A DNA stretch of 64,000 nucleotides, from NCBI RefSeq assembly GCF_011927765.1, contig NZ_JAATJG010000012.1, forward strand, positions 62,001 to 126,000, given 5' to 3'. Below, piece by piece: positions 53,033 to 62,224 of this stretch. This DNA is from Wenyingzhuangia aestuarii (GTDB taxonomy: Bacteria; Bacteroidota; Bacteroidia; Flavobacteriales; Flavobacteriaceae). Each line of letters begins with the position of its first letter. The stretch's first letter is position 1. The notes beneath the pieces are model-generated. The model had not been told where the DNA came from. It worked only from the letters and a program-made list of their open reading frames with translations, and made no database searches. The position numbers and the translations under genes are program-made.

Positions 53033-55840
53033 ATGGCTGGTCAGAAAAGACTTTTTTTACTAGATGCTTTTGCATTAATATTTAGAGGTTACTACGCACT
53101 AATTAAGAACCCTAGGATTAATTCTAAAGGAATGGATACCTCTGCTATTTTAGGATTCACCAACTCTTTGTTAGATGTAATTCGTAAAGAAAAACCTGAA
53201 CTATTAGCCGTTGCTTTTGATAAAGGAGGATCTGTAACTAGATCTGAAGCTTTTGAAGCTTATAAAGCCAACAGATTAGAAACTCCAGAAGCTATTAAAA
53301 TTGCCATTCCTTATATTCATGAAATCTTAAAAGCCATGAATATTCCTATTATTGAAGTAGCAGGTTATGAAGCCGATGATTTAATTGGAACTTTAGCCAA
53401 ACAAGCAGAAAAAGAAGGTTGTCAAGTATATATGGTAACTCCCGATAAAGATTATGCTCAACTAGTTTCTGAAAATATATTTATGTACCGTCCATCAAGA
53501 ATGGGAAATGGTATTGAAATTTGGGATGTAGAAAAAGTAAAAGAAAAGTTTGAGGTAGAAAATCCATTACAAGTTATTGATTACTTGGGAATGATGGGAG
53601 ATGCAGTAGATAACATTCCTGGTTTGCCGGGGGTTGGTGATAAAACGGCTAAAAAATTCATCAAACAATACGGATCTATGGAAAACCTTTTAGCTAACAC
53701 ACACGAGCTAAAAGGAAAAATGAAAGAAAAAATTGAAGCTAACAAAGAATTAGGTTTATTGTCTAAGGAATTGGCTACTATTATTTTGGACTGCCCTGTA
53801 GAATATCACGAAGAAAACTTTACCATGTGCAAACCGAATGCAGATGAAACAGCTAAAATTTTCCAAGAATTAGAATTTAGACGTATAGCAGATAGTTTTA
53901 ATAAACTTTTTGGAATGGAGGCTCCTAAAACAGAAACTTCTGCACAAGAAAACACTCCTAAAGCAACTAATTCTAACGAACCACAGTTAGATTTATTTGC
54001 AAACCCAGAACAAACCACAAACACAACTTCTTCTTTTGGTTTTGATACGCTTAGCAATACTCAATCTATTTACCAATACATAAATACCGCTACAGCTAGA
54101 AAATTATTCATTAACCAATTGATGAAGCAACCTAAAGTAGCTTTTGAAATTGTTACAGAAAGAGAAAATTTTATTGATACCATTATTGGTTTTGGATTTT
54201 CTTATGAAGGAGGAACGGGATATTATTTACCTGTTACCGAAAACACCAATGCTATTTTAAACGAGTTAAAACCTTTCTTTGAAAGTGAATCCATCGAAAA
54301 AATTGCATACGACACCAAGAGCAATATTAAATTCTTAGCACAATATAACATCAATTTACAAGGGTATATTTTTGACATAAGTTTAGCTCATTATTTATTA
54401 CATCCAGATATGAGACATCAGTTAGATGTACTGTCTGAAACATATTTAAATTACGAAGTTACCCATCAAGACAACGTAATTGGTAAAGGTCGTAACAAGG
54501 TTAAGTTGGCAGCAGTAGATTTATCAATCATCACACCTTATTGCTGCGAACAATCTGATGTTTGTTTTCAACTAGAAAGCCACTTTAAAAAAGAACTTAC
54601 CGAAAATAATTTAGAAAACCTATTTAACAACATAGAACTTCCTTTGTTAAAAGTATTGGCTAAAATGGAGTTGGAAGGAATCAATTTAGATGTAGAATAT
54701 TTAGCATCTCTTTCTAAAACATTAACAGCAGACATTGCTACGCTAGAACAAGAAATTCACACACTTGCGGGAGAAGAATTCAACATTGCCTCTCCTAAAC
54801 AATTAGGAATTGTGTTGTTTGAAAACATGAAATTGGTAGAAAAGCCTAAAAAAACCAAAACAGGACAATACGCAACTGGAGAAGATATTTTAAGTAAACT
54901 AGCTCCTGATCATGAAATTGTAGCTAAAATTATTGAGTACAGAGGACTTGTTAAATTAAAAAACACGTACGTGGATGCTTTACCTAACGAGGTAAATCCA
55001 ATTACACAAAGAGTACACACTACCTACAGTCAAGCTACTGCTGCTACAGGTAGATTAAGTTCTAACAACCCTAACTTACAAAACATTCCTATTCGTACAG
55101 AAAGAGGAAAACAAGTAAGAAAAGCATTTATTAAAAAAAATAATGATTATACCTTGTTTGCTGCCGATTATTCTCAAATAGAATTGCGTTTAATTGCAGA
55201 ACTAAGTCAAGATCCAGAAATGTTAGCTGCTTTTAAAAACGGAGATGATATTCACCGTTCTACTGCTGCCAAAGTTTTTGGAGTCCCTATTGATGAAGTT
55301 ACTAGAGAACAACGTAGCCATGCAAAAACAGTAAACTTTGGAATTATATATGGGGTTTCTGCTTTTGGATTAAGTCAACAAACCAATTTAAGCAGAAAAG
55401 AATCTAAGGAATTAATAGATACTTACTACAAAACCTATCCAACCTTAAAAAGCTACATGGCTAGTCAGGTAGATTTTGCCAAAGAAAACGGATATGTAAA
55501 AACATTATTAGACAGACGTAGATATTTAAAAAACATCAACTCTGCCAATGCTATTGTACGTTCTGCTGATGAACGAAATGCTGTAAACGCTCCTATACAA
55601 GGAACCGCTGCCGATATTATTAAAATAGCAATGATTAACATTCAACAAGCTTTAGAACAAGGTAATTACAAAACCAAAATGTTACTACAAGTACATGATG
55701 AATTGGTGTTTGATATGCACAAAGACGAAATAGACACCTTAAAACCATTAATTATTTCTAAAATGCAAAATGCATACAAAATTAGTGTTCCTTTAGATGT
55801 TGATACCGACATGGGAGACAACTGGTTAGATGCGCATTAA
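53033..55840 (+). CDS. polA: DNA polymerase I
   Basis: 935 residues from the ATG at 53033 (MAGQKRLFLLDAFALIFRGYYA). N-terminal 5'-3' flap nuclease, a central DEDD-type domain, and the polymerase with DYSQIELR and VHDELVF metal motifs and the O-helix RSHAKTVNFGIIYG. It works in gap filling, Okazaki fragment maturation and repair. Aligned to the Klenow exonuclease, catalytic positions D355, E357, D424 and D501 appear as E, V, N and Q (VAFEIV, DTKSN, YCCEQ), so proofreading is probably lost. A linker rich in Gln/Asn/Thr (~305-350) separates the nuclease from the middle domain. Confidence 0.97.
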   Translation: MAGQKRLFLLDAFALIFRGYYALIKNPRINSKGMDTSAILGFTNSLLDVIRKEKPELLAVAFDKGGSVTRSEAFEAYKANRLETPEAIKIAIPYIHEILKAMNIPIIEVAGYEADDLIGTLAKQAEKEGCQVYMVTPDKDYAQLVSENIFMYRPSRMGNGIEIWDVEKVKEKFEVENPLQVIDYLGMMGDAVDNIPGLPGVGDKTAKKFIKQYGSMENLLANTHELKGKMKEKIEANKELGLLSKELATIILDCPVEYHEENFTMCKPNADETAKIFQELEFRRIADSFNKLFGMEAPKTETSAQENTPKATNSNEPQLDLFANPEQTTNTTSSFGFDTLSNTQSIYQYINTATARKLFINQLMKQPKVAFEIVTERENFIDTIIGFGFSYEGGTGYYLPVTENTNAILNELKPFFESESIEKIAYDTKSNIKFLAQYNINLQGYIFDISLAHYLLHPDMRHQLDVLSETYLNYEVTHQDNVIGKGRNKVKLAAVDLSIITPYCCEQSDVCFQLESHFKKELTENNLENLFNNIELPLLKVLAKMELEGINLDVEYLASLSKTLTADIATLEQEIHTLAGEEFNIASPKQLGIVLFENMKLVEKPKKTKTGQYATGEDILSKLAPDHEIVAKIIEYRGLVKLKNTYVDALPNEVNPITQRVHTTYSQATAATGRLSSNNPNLQNIPIRTERGKQVRKAFIKKNNDYTLFAADYSQIELRLIAELSQDPEMLAAFKNGDDIHRSTAAKVFGVPIDEVTREQRSHAKTVNFGIIYGVSAFGLSQQTNLSRKESKELIDTYYKTYPTLKSYMASQVDFAKENGYVKTLLDRRRYLKNINSANAIVRSADERNAVNAPIQGTAADIIKIAMINIQQALEQGNYKTKMLLQVHDELVFDMHKDEIDTLKPLIISKMQNAYKISVPLDVDTDMGDNWLDAH

Positions 55841-55851
55841 AAAATAAACGA

Positions 55852-57819
55852 ATGAAAATTATAACTCAGCTTTTTCCTAAGCGATTTTACCTACTTAAAA
55901 ACTTTAGTTTTCTATTTTTAGTAGCCTCTACTTTTGTAAGACTTAGTTTATATGTTTGGTCTTTTTCAGAAATTTCTTTCTCAATTATCAATTTCTTAAA
56001 AGTAATTGGTATTGGTCTTTTTTACGATTTTGGAACCTTAGCTTTTATCAACGCTATTTACGGAATTTATTGGTTTCTAATCCCTAAGAAACTTTATGGA
56101 ACATGGATTGATAAAGGGTTTGTTTATTTTACCTACTTTTTATTATTATTCGTTTTTGTATTTTCTTTCTTAGGGGAATTTACGTTTTGGAATGAATTTG
56201 CTAGAAGATATAATTTTATTGCGGTAGACTACCTTTTATACACTTATGAGGTTATAGAGAATATTAACCAGTCCTACCCTATTCCTATTATTCTAGTTGC
56301 CATTATTGTATTAATTGTTGCTGTATTTTATAACGCTAAAAAAACAAAGGTTTTTAGCCACTGTTTTAATAGTACCGATGGTTATCTTCAGAAACTAATT
56401 CCTTATTCTTTTTGGATATTTATTGCGTGTGGATTTTATTTTTTCATTCAAAACAATCAGGCCGAACAATTTAATAACAGATACGAAAATGAACTAGCCA
56501 AAGCTGGAGTTTATTCCTTTTTTGCGGCTTACAATAATAATGAGTTAGATTACAATGATTTTTATCCAACACAAGATATTCAAACCTCTTTGCAAATTGT
56601 TCAAAAAAACTTAACACAGCAAAAAGATAGTATCCTAGAAAACAATAACATTACTAGAACTATAAAAAACACAGGGATAGAATACAAACCAAACATTATT
56701 TTTATCTGTTTAGAAAGTATGAATGCCAACTTTATGGAGGCTTTTGGAAATCAAAAAAAACTAACTCCTTTTTTAGATAGTTTAGCAAACAAAAGTATTT
56801 TTTACACAAATTTACAAGCTACAGGAACAAGAACTATTAGAGGAATGGAAGCAATTACTCTTAGCATTCCCCCAACTCCAGGTAGAAGCATTGTAAAAAG
56901 ACCCAATAACAACAACTTATTTACTATTGGAGAAATTTTAAAACAAAAAAAATATTCTAGAACTTTTTTTTACGGAGGTGATGGAACTTTTGACAACATG
57001 AACGGTTACTTTAGTTCCAACGGTTTTGATATTGTTGACAGACCTAAAAAGCAAAGAACTTCAGAAGAATTATCTGTAAACAGAATTCCTATTACTGACG
57101 AAGAAGTAACTTTTGAAAACGCTTGGGGTGCTTGTGATGGAGATATTTACAACAAAGTCATTCAGCAAATAGATCTTCAATCTAAAACAGGAAAACCTTT
57201 CTTTAATTTTGTGATGAGTAATACCAATCACAGACCTTATACATTTCCTACAGGACATATAAAAGAACAACCCGGAAACAGAACTGGAGCTTTAAGATAT
57301 TCCGATTGGGCTTTACAAAGATTTTTTAAAGATGCCAAAGCTAAACCTTGGTTTAAAAACACAGTATTTGTCATCATGTCCGATCACTGTGCATACAGTG
57401 CAGGTAGAACCGATTTAGATGTAAAAAGCTATCACATTCCAGCTCTTATATACAATCTTACAAATATTGATGCTCAAAAAATAGACAAACTATGTTCTCA
57501 GATAGATGTACTTCCAACACTCTTTGGATACTTAAATTGGTCTTATACTAGCAAAATATTTGGGAAAGATATTACCAAGATGCAATCTAAAGACGAAAGA
57601 GCTTTTATTGCAAACCACAGAAAACTAGGTCTAAGAAAAGGAAATCAATTGGTTATTCTGGATGAGACTAAGAATAGTAATACGTATGTTTGGAATTCAG
57701 ACAAAGAAAGTCTTACTCTTCAAAAAACAGATACTGCATTAGTAGCAGAAACAATTGCTTTTTACCAAACCTCTTATGAATTGTTTAAAAACAATCAACT
57801 AAAAGCCACACAAGAGTAA
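55852..57819 (+). CDS. LtaS-like sulfatase-superfamily membrane protein
   Basis: 655 residues. Five N-terminal membrane spans (~15-205) precede an extracytoplasmic alkaline-phosphatase-fold domain: NIIFICLESMNANFM metal site, likely nucleophile Thr in GTRTIRGME, and IMSDHCAYSAG. This is the layout of lipoteichoic-acid-synthase/phosphoglycerol-transferase proteins, which move phosphoglycerol or phosphoethanolamine groups in the envelope. It is not one of the carrageenan sulfatases: there is no CxPxR signature. It lies 11 bp after polA and may be cotranscribed. Confidence 0.88.
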   Translation: MKIITQLFPKRFYLLKNFSFLFLVASTFVRLSLYVWSFSEISFSIINFLKVIGIGLFYDFGTLAFINAIYGIYWFLIPKKLYGTWIDKGFVYFTYFLLLFVFVFSFLGEFTFWNEFARRYNFIAVDYLLYTYEVIENINQSYPIPIILVAIIVLIVAVFYNAKKTKVFSHCFNSTDGYLQKLIPYSFWIFIACGFYFFIQNNQAEQFNNRYENELAKAGVYSFFAAYNNNELDYNDFYPTQDIQTSLQIVQKNLTQQKDSILENNNITRTIKNTGIEYKPNIIFICLESMNANFMEAFGNQKKLTPFLDSLANKSIFYTNLQATGTRTIRGMEAITLSIPPTPGRSIVKRPNNNNLFTIGEILKQKKYSRTFFYGGDGTFDNMNGYFSSNGFDIVDRPKKQRTSEELSVNRIPITDEEVTFENAWGACDGDIYNKVIQQIDLQSKTGKPFFNFVMSNTNHRPYTFPTGHIKEQPGNRTGALRYSDWALQRFFKDAKAKPWFKNTVFVIMSDHCAYSAGRTDLDVKSYHIPALIYNLTNIDAQKIDKLCSQIDVLPTLFGYLNWSYTSKIFGKDITKMQSKDERAFIANHRKLGLRKGNQLVILDETKNSNTYVWNSDKESLTLQKTDTALVAETIAFYQTSYELFKNNQLKATQE

Positions 57820-57902
57820 CACTTTTTTCAACATCAGTACATTAGCCTTTATATTTCACAAAATTCACATAAAAAAAAGATTGCTATCTAAATAATTAGT
57901 TC

Positions 57903-57910
57903 TATTTTTG
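57903..57910 (+). promoter_or_regulatory. -7 promoter box of rplM-rpsI
   Basis: TATTTTTG matches TAnnTTTG; transcript start is expected near 57916, just before the leader hairpin. Confidence 0.6.
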
Positions 57911-57916
57911 CAATCC

Positions 57917-57931
57917 CTTGGAGAATCCAAG
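57917..57931 (+). promoter_or_regulatory. Leader hairpin of rplM, possible ribosomal-protein leader
   Basis: CTTGGA-GAA-TCCAAG forms a 6-bp hairpin at the 5' end of the ~50-base leader. Autogenous control of uL13 operons through leaders is known in bacteria; whether this hairpin is such a site is inference. Confidence 0.4.
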
Positions 57932-57968
57932 AAGAATTATTGTTTAATTATTACAAAAACTAATGTAA

Positions 57969-58424
57969 ATGAACACATTAAGTTACAAAACAGTATCGGC
58001 TAATAAAGCTACTGTGGACAAGCAGTGGGTTATCGTTGATGCGGACGGACAAACATTGGGTCGTTTATCTTCTATCATTGCAAAATTGATTAGAGGTAAG
58101 TACAAACCAAATTACACTCCTCACGTAGATTGTGGAGACAACGTTGTTGTTATCAACGCTGAAAAAATTCAATTAACTGGAAAAAAATGGTCTGACAAGG
58201 CTTATATCCGTCACACAGGATATCCAGGAGGTCAAAGAAGTTTATCTGCAACAGAAATGTTTGAGAAAGATCCTACAAGATTAATCGAAAAAGCAGTAAA
58301 AGGAATGTTACCTAAAAACAAATTAGGAAGCGCTCTTTACAAAAACTTATATGTTTATGCTGGTACAGAGCACGCTCAAGAGGCTCAACAACCAACAGCT
58401 ATTAACTTAAAAGACCTATTATAA
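57969..58424 (+). CDS. rplM: 50S ribosomal protein L13
   Basis: 151 residues with the uL13 signatures WVIVDADGQTLGRLS, GDNVVVINAEKI and KGMLPKNKLG. Binds 23S rRNA early in 50S assembly. First gene of the conserved rplM-rpsI pair, with rpsI starting 2 bp after the stop. A TAnnTTTG box and short hairpin precede it. Confidence 0.98.
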   Translation: MNTLSYKTVSANKATVDKQWVIVDADGQTLGRLSSIIAKLIRGKYKPNYTPHVDCGDNVVVINAEKIQLTGKKWSDKAYIRHTGYPGGQRSLSATEMFEKDPTRLIEKAVKGMLPKNKLGSALYKNLYVYAGTEHAQEAQQPTAINLKDLL

Positions 58425-58426
58425 TA

Positions 58427-58813
58427 ATGGATACTATTCACAAAATTGGTAGACGTAAAACTGCCGTAGCAAGAGTATATGTTTCTGAAGGTACAGGAAA
58501 CATGACTATTAATGGTAAAGACTTAGCTGCTTACTTTACTACTGGAACTTTACAGTACAAAGCAAAGCAAGCTTTATTATTAACTGAAAACTTAGAGTCT
58601 TTTGATATTACAGTAAATGTATTTGGAGGTGGTGTAACAGGACAAGCAGAAGCTATCCGTTTAGCTATTTCTAGAGCTTTATGTGAAATTGACCCTGAGC
58701 ACAGATTAATCTTGAAACCAGAAGGATTATTAACTCGTGACCCTAGAATGGTTGAACGTAAGAAATTTGGTCAAAAGAAAGCAAGAAAGAAGTTCCAATT
58801 CTCAAAGCGTTAA
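58427..58813 (+). CDS. rpsI: 30S ribosomal protein S9
   Basis: 128 residues: IGRRKTAVARV at the start, GGVTGQAEAIRLAISRAL, and the basic tail ending KKFQFSKR, which reaches the ribosomal P site. Cotranscribed with rplM (2-bp gap). Confidence 0.98.
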   Translation: MDTIHKIGRRKTAVARVYVSEGTGNMTINGKDLAAYFTTGTLQYKAKQALLLTENLESFDITVNVFGGGVTGQAEAIRLAISRALCEIDPEHRLILKPEGLLTRDPRMVERKKFGQKKARKKFQFSKR

Positions 58814-58921
58814 TCTTTTACAATTATTTAATAAAATTAATCGATTGTTTAGCAAAAATAGTAGAGACTTCTACAAAGAACTACTCTCCTATTGCTAACA
58901 TCTAAACAAGATCCCATTATT

Positions 58922-59659
58922 ATGGCAAATATTCAAGAATTATTAGAAGCTGGTGTACACTTTGGTCACTTAACTAGAAAGTGGAACCCAAGTATGGCTC
59001 CTTACATCTACACAGAACGTAACGGAGTTCACATCATTGACTTATACAAAACTTCAGCTAAAATTGACGAAGCATCTGCTGCTTTAGCTAAAATTGCTGC
59101 ATCAGGAAGAAAAATCTTATTTGTTGCAACAAAAAAACAAGCAAAAGATATCGTTTCTGAAAAAGCTGCTGCAGTAAACATGCCTTACATCACTGAAAGA
59201 TGGCCTGGAGGAATGTTAACTAACTTTGTTACTATCCGTAAGGCAGTTAAAAAAATGTCTCAAATTGATAGAATGAAGACTGACGGTTCTTTTGATGCAT
59301 TATCAAAAAGAGAAAAATTACAAATCGATCGTCAACGTGCTAAATTAGAAAAGAACTTAGGTTCTATCTCTGATATGACTCGTTTACCTGGAGCGTTATT
59401 TGTAATTGACGTTAAAAAAGAACACATTGCTGTTGCCGAAGCTAAGAAATTAAATATTCCTGTTTTTGCAATGGTAGATACAAACTCTGATCCTAGTGAT
59501 ATTGATTTTGTAATCCCATCTAACGATGATGCTTCTAAATCTATTGACAAAATCTTAACTTTAACTACTCAAGCTGTTGCTGATGGTTTAAGCGAAAGAA
59601 AAGCTGGTAAAGATGCTCCTGCTGAAGCTCCAAAAGCTGAAACAGAAGAAGCAAAATAA
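58922..59659 (+). CDS. rpsB: 30S ribosomal protein S2
   Basis: 245 residues from the ATG at 58922 (MANIQELLEAGVHFGH); an upstream TTG at 58892 is rejected because the canonical S2 N-terminus begins at the ATG. Signatures: GHLTRKWNP, RWPGGMLTNF, and the Ala/Glu-rich tail ending EAPKAETEEAK. Conserved rpsB-tsf order. The 108-bp upstream region holds a small GTAGA/TCTAC hairpin (58861-58874) that could belong to an S2 leader. Confidence 0.97.
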   Translation: MANIQELLEAGVHFGHLTRKWNPSMAPYIYTERNGVHIIDLYKTSAKIDEASAALAKIAASGRKILFVATKKQAKDIVSEKAAAVNMPYITERWPGGMLTNFVTIRKAVKKMSQIDRMKTDGSFDALSKREKLQIDRQRAKLEKNLGSISDMTRLPGALFVIDVKKEHIAVAEAKKLNIPVFAMVDTNSDPSDIDFVIPSNDDASKSIDKILTLTTQAVADGLSERKAGKDAPAEAPKAETEEAK

Positions 59660-59678
59660 TCACACAAATTTAACATGT

Positions 59679-59711
59679 AACGGTACAAAACTTTTCTAAT
59701 TTTGTACCGTT
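59679..59711 (+). terminator. Hairpin terminator between rpsB and tsf
   Basis: Perfect 12-bp stem AACGGTACAAAA/TTTTGTACCGTT, 9-base loop, followed by CATTTTTAT. It may reduce rather than abolish read-through into tsf. Confidence 0.75.
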
Positions 59712-59742
59712 CATTTTTATAAAAACTTTAAAACACAATACT

Positions 59743-60708
59743 ATGGCAGATATTAAGGCAGCTGACGTGATGAAATTAAGAAAATCATCAGGAGCTGGAA
59801 TGATGGACTGTAAAAAAGCTTTAATCGAAGCTGAAGGAGATTTTGACAAAGCAGTAGACGTTTTACGTAAGCGAGGGCAAAAAATGGCTGCAAAAAGAGC
59901 TGACCGTGAGTCTAGCGAAGGTGCTGCAATTGCTGTTGTAAACGAATCTAACACTGCTGGAGTTTCTATCGTATTAGGATGTGAAACTGATTTTGTTGGA
60001 AAAAACGATGATTTTGTTGCTTTAGCTAAAGAATTAGCTGCACATGCATTAAACTACAACACAAAAGAAGAGTTTTTAGCTTCTGATTTTGGTGGAGTTT
60101 CTGTTGCAGACAAATTAGTTGAGCAAACAGGTGTAGTTGGTGAAAAATTAGAAATCAATGATTTCTCAAGAGTTGAGGCTCCTTTCGTAGGATCTTACAT
60201 TCACGTTGGAAACAAAATTGCTGCATTAGTTGGTTTATCTGCTGCTATTGATGGTGCTGAAGCTTTATCTAGAGATATTGCTATGCAAGTTGCTTCTATG
60301 GGAGCTACTACATTATCTTACAAAGATTTTGACCCTGCATTTGTTGCTGCTGAAACTGAAGCAAGAATTGCTGCTATTGAAAAAGACAATATTGAATTAG
60401 GAAGATTAGGAAAAACGTTAAAAAACGTTCCTCAATTTATTTCTAAATCTCAATTAACTGAAGAAGTTTTAGCTAAAGCTGAAGAAGCTGCTAAAGCTGA
60501 GTTAACTGCAGAAGGAAAACCAGAAAAAATCTGGGATAGAATTTTACCAGGTAAAATGGAAAGATTTGTTTCTGATAACACTACTTTAGATCAAGAGCAA
60601 TGTCTTTTAGATCAAAACTTCATTAAAGATGAAAAGAAAACTGTTGCTGAATATGTTGCTGCTTCTAACGTAGAAGTTGTTTCTTTCTCAAGAGTAACTT
60701 TAGGATAA
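59743..60708 (+). CDS. tsf: Elongation factor Ts
   Basis: 321 residues: N-terminal UBA-like KLRKSSGAGMMDCKKAL, the TDFV motif in GCETDFVGKNDDF that displaces Mg/GDP on EF-Tu, two core subdomains and a C-terminal module ending in the FSRVTLG stretch. Nucleotide exchange factor for EF-Tu. Downstream of rpsB after a hairpin; followed by a strong terminator. Confidence 0.98.
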   Translation: MADIKAADVMKLRKSSGAGMMDCKKALIEAEGDFDKAVDVLRKRGQKMAAKRADRESSEGAAIAVVNESNTAGVSIVLGCETDFVGKNDDFVALAKELAAHALNYNTKEEFLASDFGGVSVADKLVEQTGVVGEKLEINDFSRVEAPFVGSYIHVGNKIAALVGLSAAIDGAEALSRDIAMQVASMGATTLSYKDFDPAFVAAETEARIAAIEKDNIELGRLGKTLKNVPQFISKSQLTEEVLAKAEEAAKAELTAEGKPEKIWDRILPGKMERFVSDNTTLDQEQCLLDQNFIKDEKKTVAEYVAASNVEVVSFSRVTLG

Positions 60709-60731
60709 TTAGTTCCTAAATATAGTATTTA

Positions 60732-60757
60732 AAACCTCTCATTTTTATGAGAGGTTT
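60732..60757 (+). terminator. Terminator after tsf
   Basis: 11-bp stem AAACCTCTCAT/ATGAGAGGTTT with a 4-base loop and a T run. Confidence 0.93.
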
Positions 60758-60818
60758 TTTTATGCATTTAATACTAAATAAACCTTAGATTAGTTTCCGT
60801 AAATTTATCTCAAAATTT

Positions 60819-60826
60819 TATATTTG
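60819..60826 (+). promoter_or_regulatory. -7 promoter box of pyrH-frr
   Basis: TATATTTG matches TAnnTTTG, 19 bp before the pyrH ATG. Confidence 0.65.
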
Positions 60827-60845
60827 CACAACCTAAATAACAATC

Positions 60846-61556
60846 ATGCAATACAAAAGAATACTATTAAAATTAAGTGGTGAGGCTTTAATGGGAAACA
60901 ACCAGTATGGTATAGACCCAAAAAGATTAGCAGAATATGCAGAAGAAATTAAAGCAGCGGTAGACACTGGATTAGAAATTGCTATTGTTATTGGAGGTGG
61001 AAATATTTTTAGAGGTATTTCTGGAGCTGCTCAAGGTATGGATAGAGTTCAAGGTGACTACATGGGAATGTTAGCAACTTGTATAAACGGAATGGCTTTA
61101 CAAAGTGCTATTGAAGCTACAGGAGTTAAAACCAGATTGCTTACCGCAATTAAAATGGAAGAAATTGCTGAACCATTTATAAAACGTAGAGCAGTTAGAC
61201 ACTTAGAAAAAGGGAGAGTTGTTATATTTGGAGCCGGAACTGGAAATCCATATTTTACAACAGACACAGCATCTGTATTAAGAGCTATAGAAATTCAAGC
61301 AGATGTTATCTTAAAAGGAACTCGTGTAGACGGAATTTACACAGCAGATCCTGAAAAAGACCCTAATGCTACTAAATTTGATACAATATCATACAGAGAT
61401 GTATTAGACAAAGGCTTAAAAATTATGGATTCTACAGCTTTTACTTTAAGTGAAGAAAATAGTTTGCCTATATTAGTATTTGATATGAACACAAAAGGAA
61501 ATCTTCAGAAATTAATTCAAGGTGAAGATATTGGTACAATAGTTACAGATAAATAA
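60846..61556 (+). CDS. pyrH: UMP kinase
   Basis: 236 residues of the amino-acid-kinase fold: [34 protein letters not shown] and [12 protein letters not shown]. Phosphorylates UMP to UDP in pyrimidine nucleotide synthesis. Forms an operon with frr (8-bp gap), the usual bacterial pairing with translation genes. Confidence 0.98.
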   Translation: MQYKRILLKLSGEALMGNNQYGIDPKRLAEYAEEIKAAVDTGLEIAIVIGGGNIFRGISGAAQGMDRVQGDYMGMLATCINGMALQSAIEATGVKTRLLTAIKMEEIAEPFIKRRAVRHLEKGRVVIFGAGTGNPYFTTDTASVLRAIEIQADVILKGTRVDGIYTADPEKDPNATKFDTISYRDVLDKGLKIMDSTAFTLSEENSLPILVFDMNTKGNLQKLIQGEDIGTIVTDK

Positions 61557-61564
61557 TACATAAG

Positions 61565-62119
61565 ATGAACGAAGAAGTTACATTTATTATTGACAGTACT
61601 AAAGAAGGAATGGATGCTGCCATTGCTCACTTAGTAAAAGAATTTGGAAATATTAGAGCTGGTAAAGCTAGTCCTGCCATGTTAGGTAGTGTTATGGTAA
61701 ATTACTACGGATCTCAAACACCATTGAGTCAAGTAGCTAACGTTAACACTGCAGATGCACAAACAATTACGGTGCAACCATGGGAGAAAAATATGATTCC
61801 TGAAATTGAAAAAGGAATTTTATTGTCTAACTTAGGATTTAATCCAATGAACAACGGAGATAGCATTATGATTAATGTTCCTGCGTTAACAGAAGAAAGA
61901 CGTAAAGAATTATCTAAAGCAGCAAAAGCTGAAGCAGAACATGCTAAGGTTAGTATTCGTAACATCCGTAGAGATTCTAATAACGATATTAAAAAATTAG
62001 ATATTTCTGACGATGAAAAGAAAATTGCAGAAGACGATGTTCAATCTTTAACCGATAAATTTATCAAAAAAGTAGATGAATTATATAGCGTTAAAGATGC
62101 TGAAATTATGAAAGTTTAA
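61565..62119 (+). CDS. frr: Ribosome recycling factor
   Basis: 184 residues, normal RRF length: IRAGKASPAML at the hinge, VQPWEKNMIPEIEKGI and the C-terminal helical RRDSNNDIKKL segment. Splits post-termination ribosomes with EF-G. Cotranscribed with pyrH; a terminator follows. Confidence 0.98.
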   Translation: MNEEVTFIIDSTKEGMDAAIAHLVKEFGNIRAGKASPAMLGSVMVNYYGSQTPLSQVANVNTADAQTITVQPWEKNMIPEIEKGILLSNLGFNPMNNGDSIMINVPALTEERRKELSKAAKAEAEHAKVSIRNIRRDSNNDIKKLDISDDEKKIAEDDVQSLTDKFIKKVDELYSVKDAEIMKV

Positions 62120-62146
62120 TTTCATTACACATACATATTATTACCT

Positions 62147-62190
62147 AAAGCTATCTAATAAAGTCATTTATTGCTATATTAGATAGCTTT
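62147..62190 (+). terminator. Terminator after frr
   Basis: Inverted repeat AAAGCTATCTAATA (62147-62160) with TATTAGATAGCTTT (62177-62190), T-rich tail. Confidence 0.88.
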
Positions 62191-62224
62191 TTACATTAAT
62201 TACTATACTTGATATACTTATTGC

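Noticed and set aside
55852-57819. Eighth carrageenan sulfatase
   Set aside because: It has five membrane spans and a Thr nucleophile motif of the LtaS type, no C-x-(P/A)-x-R, and sits among core genes.
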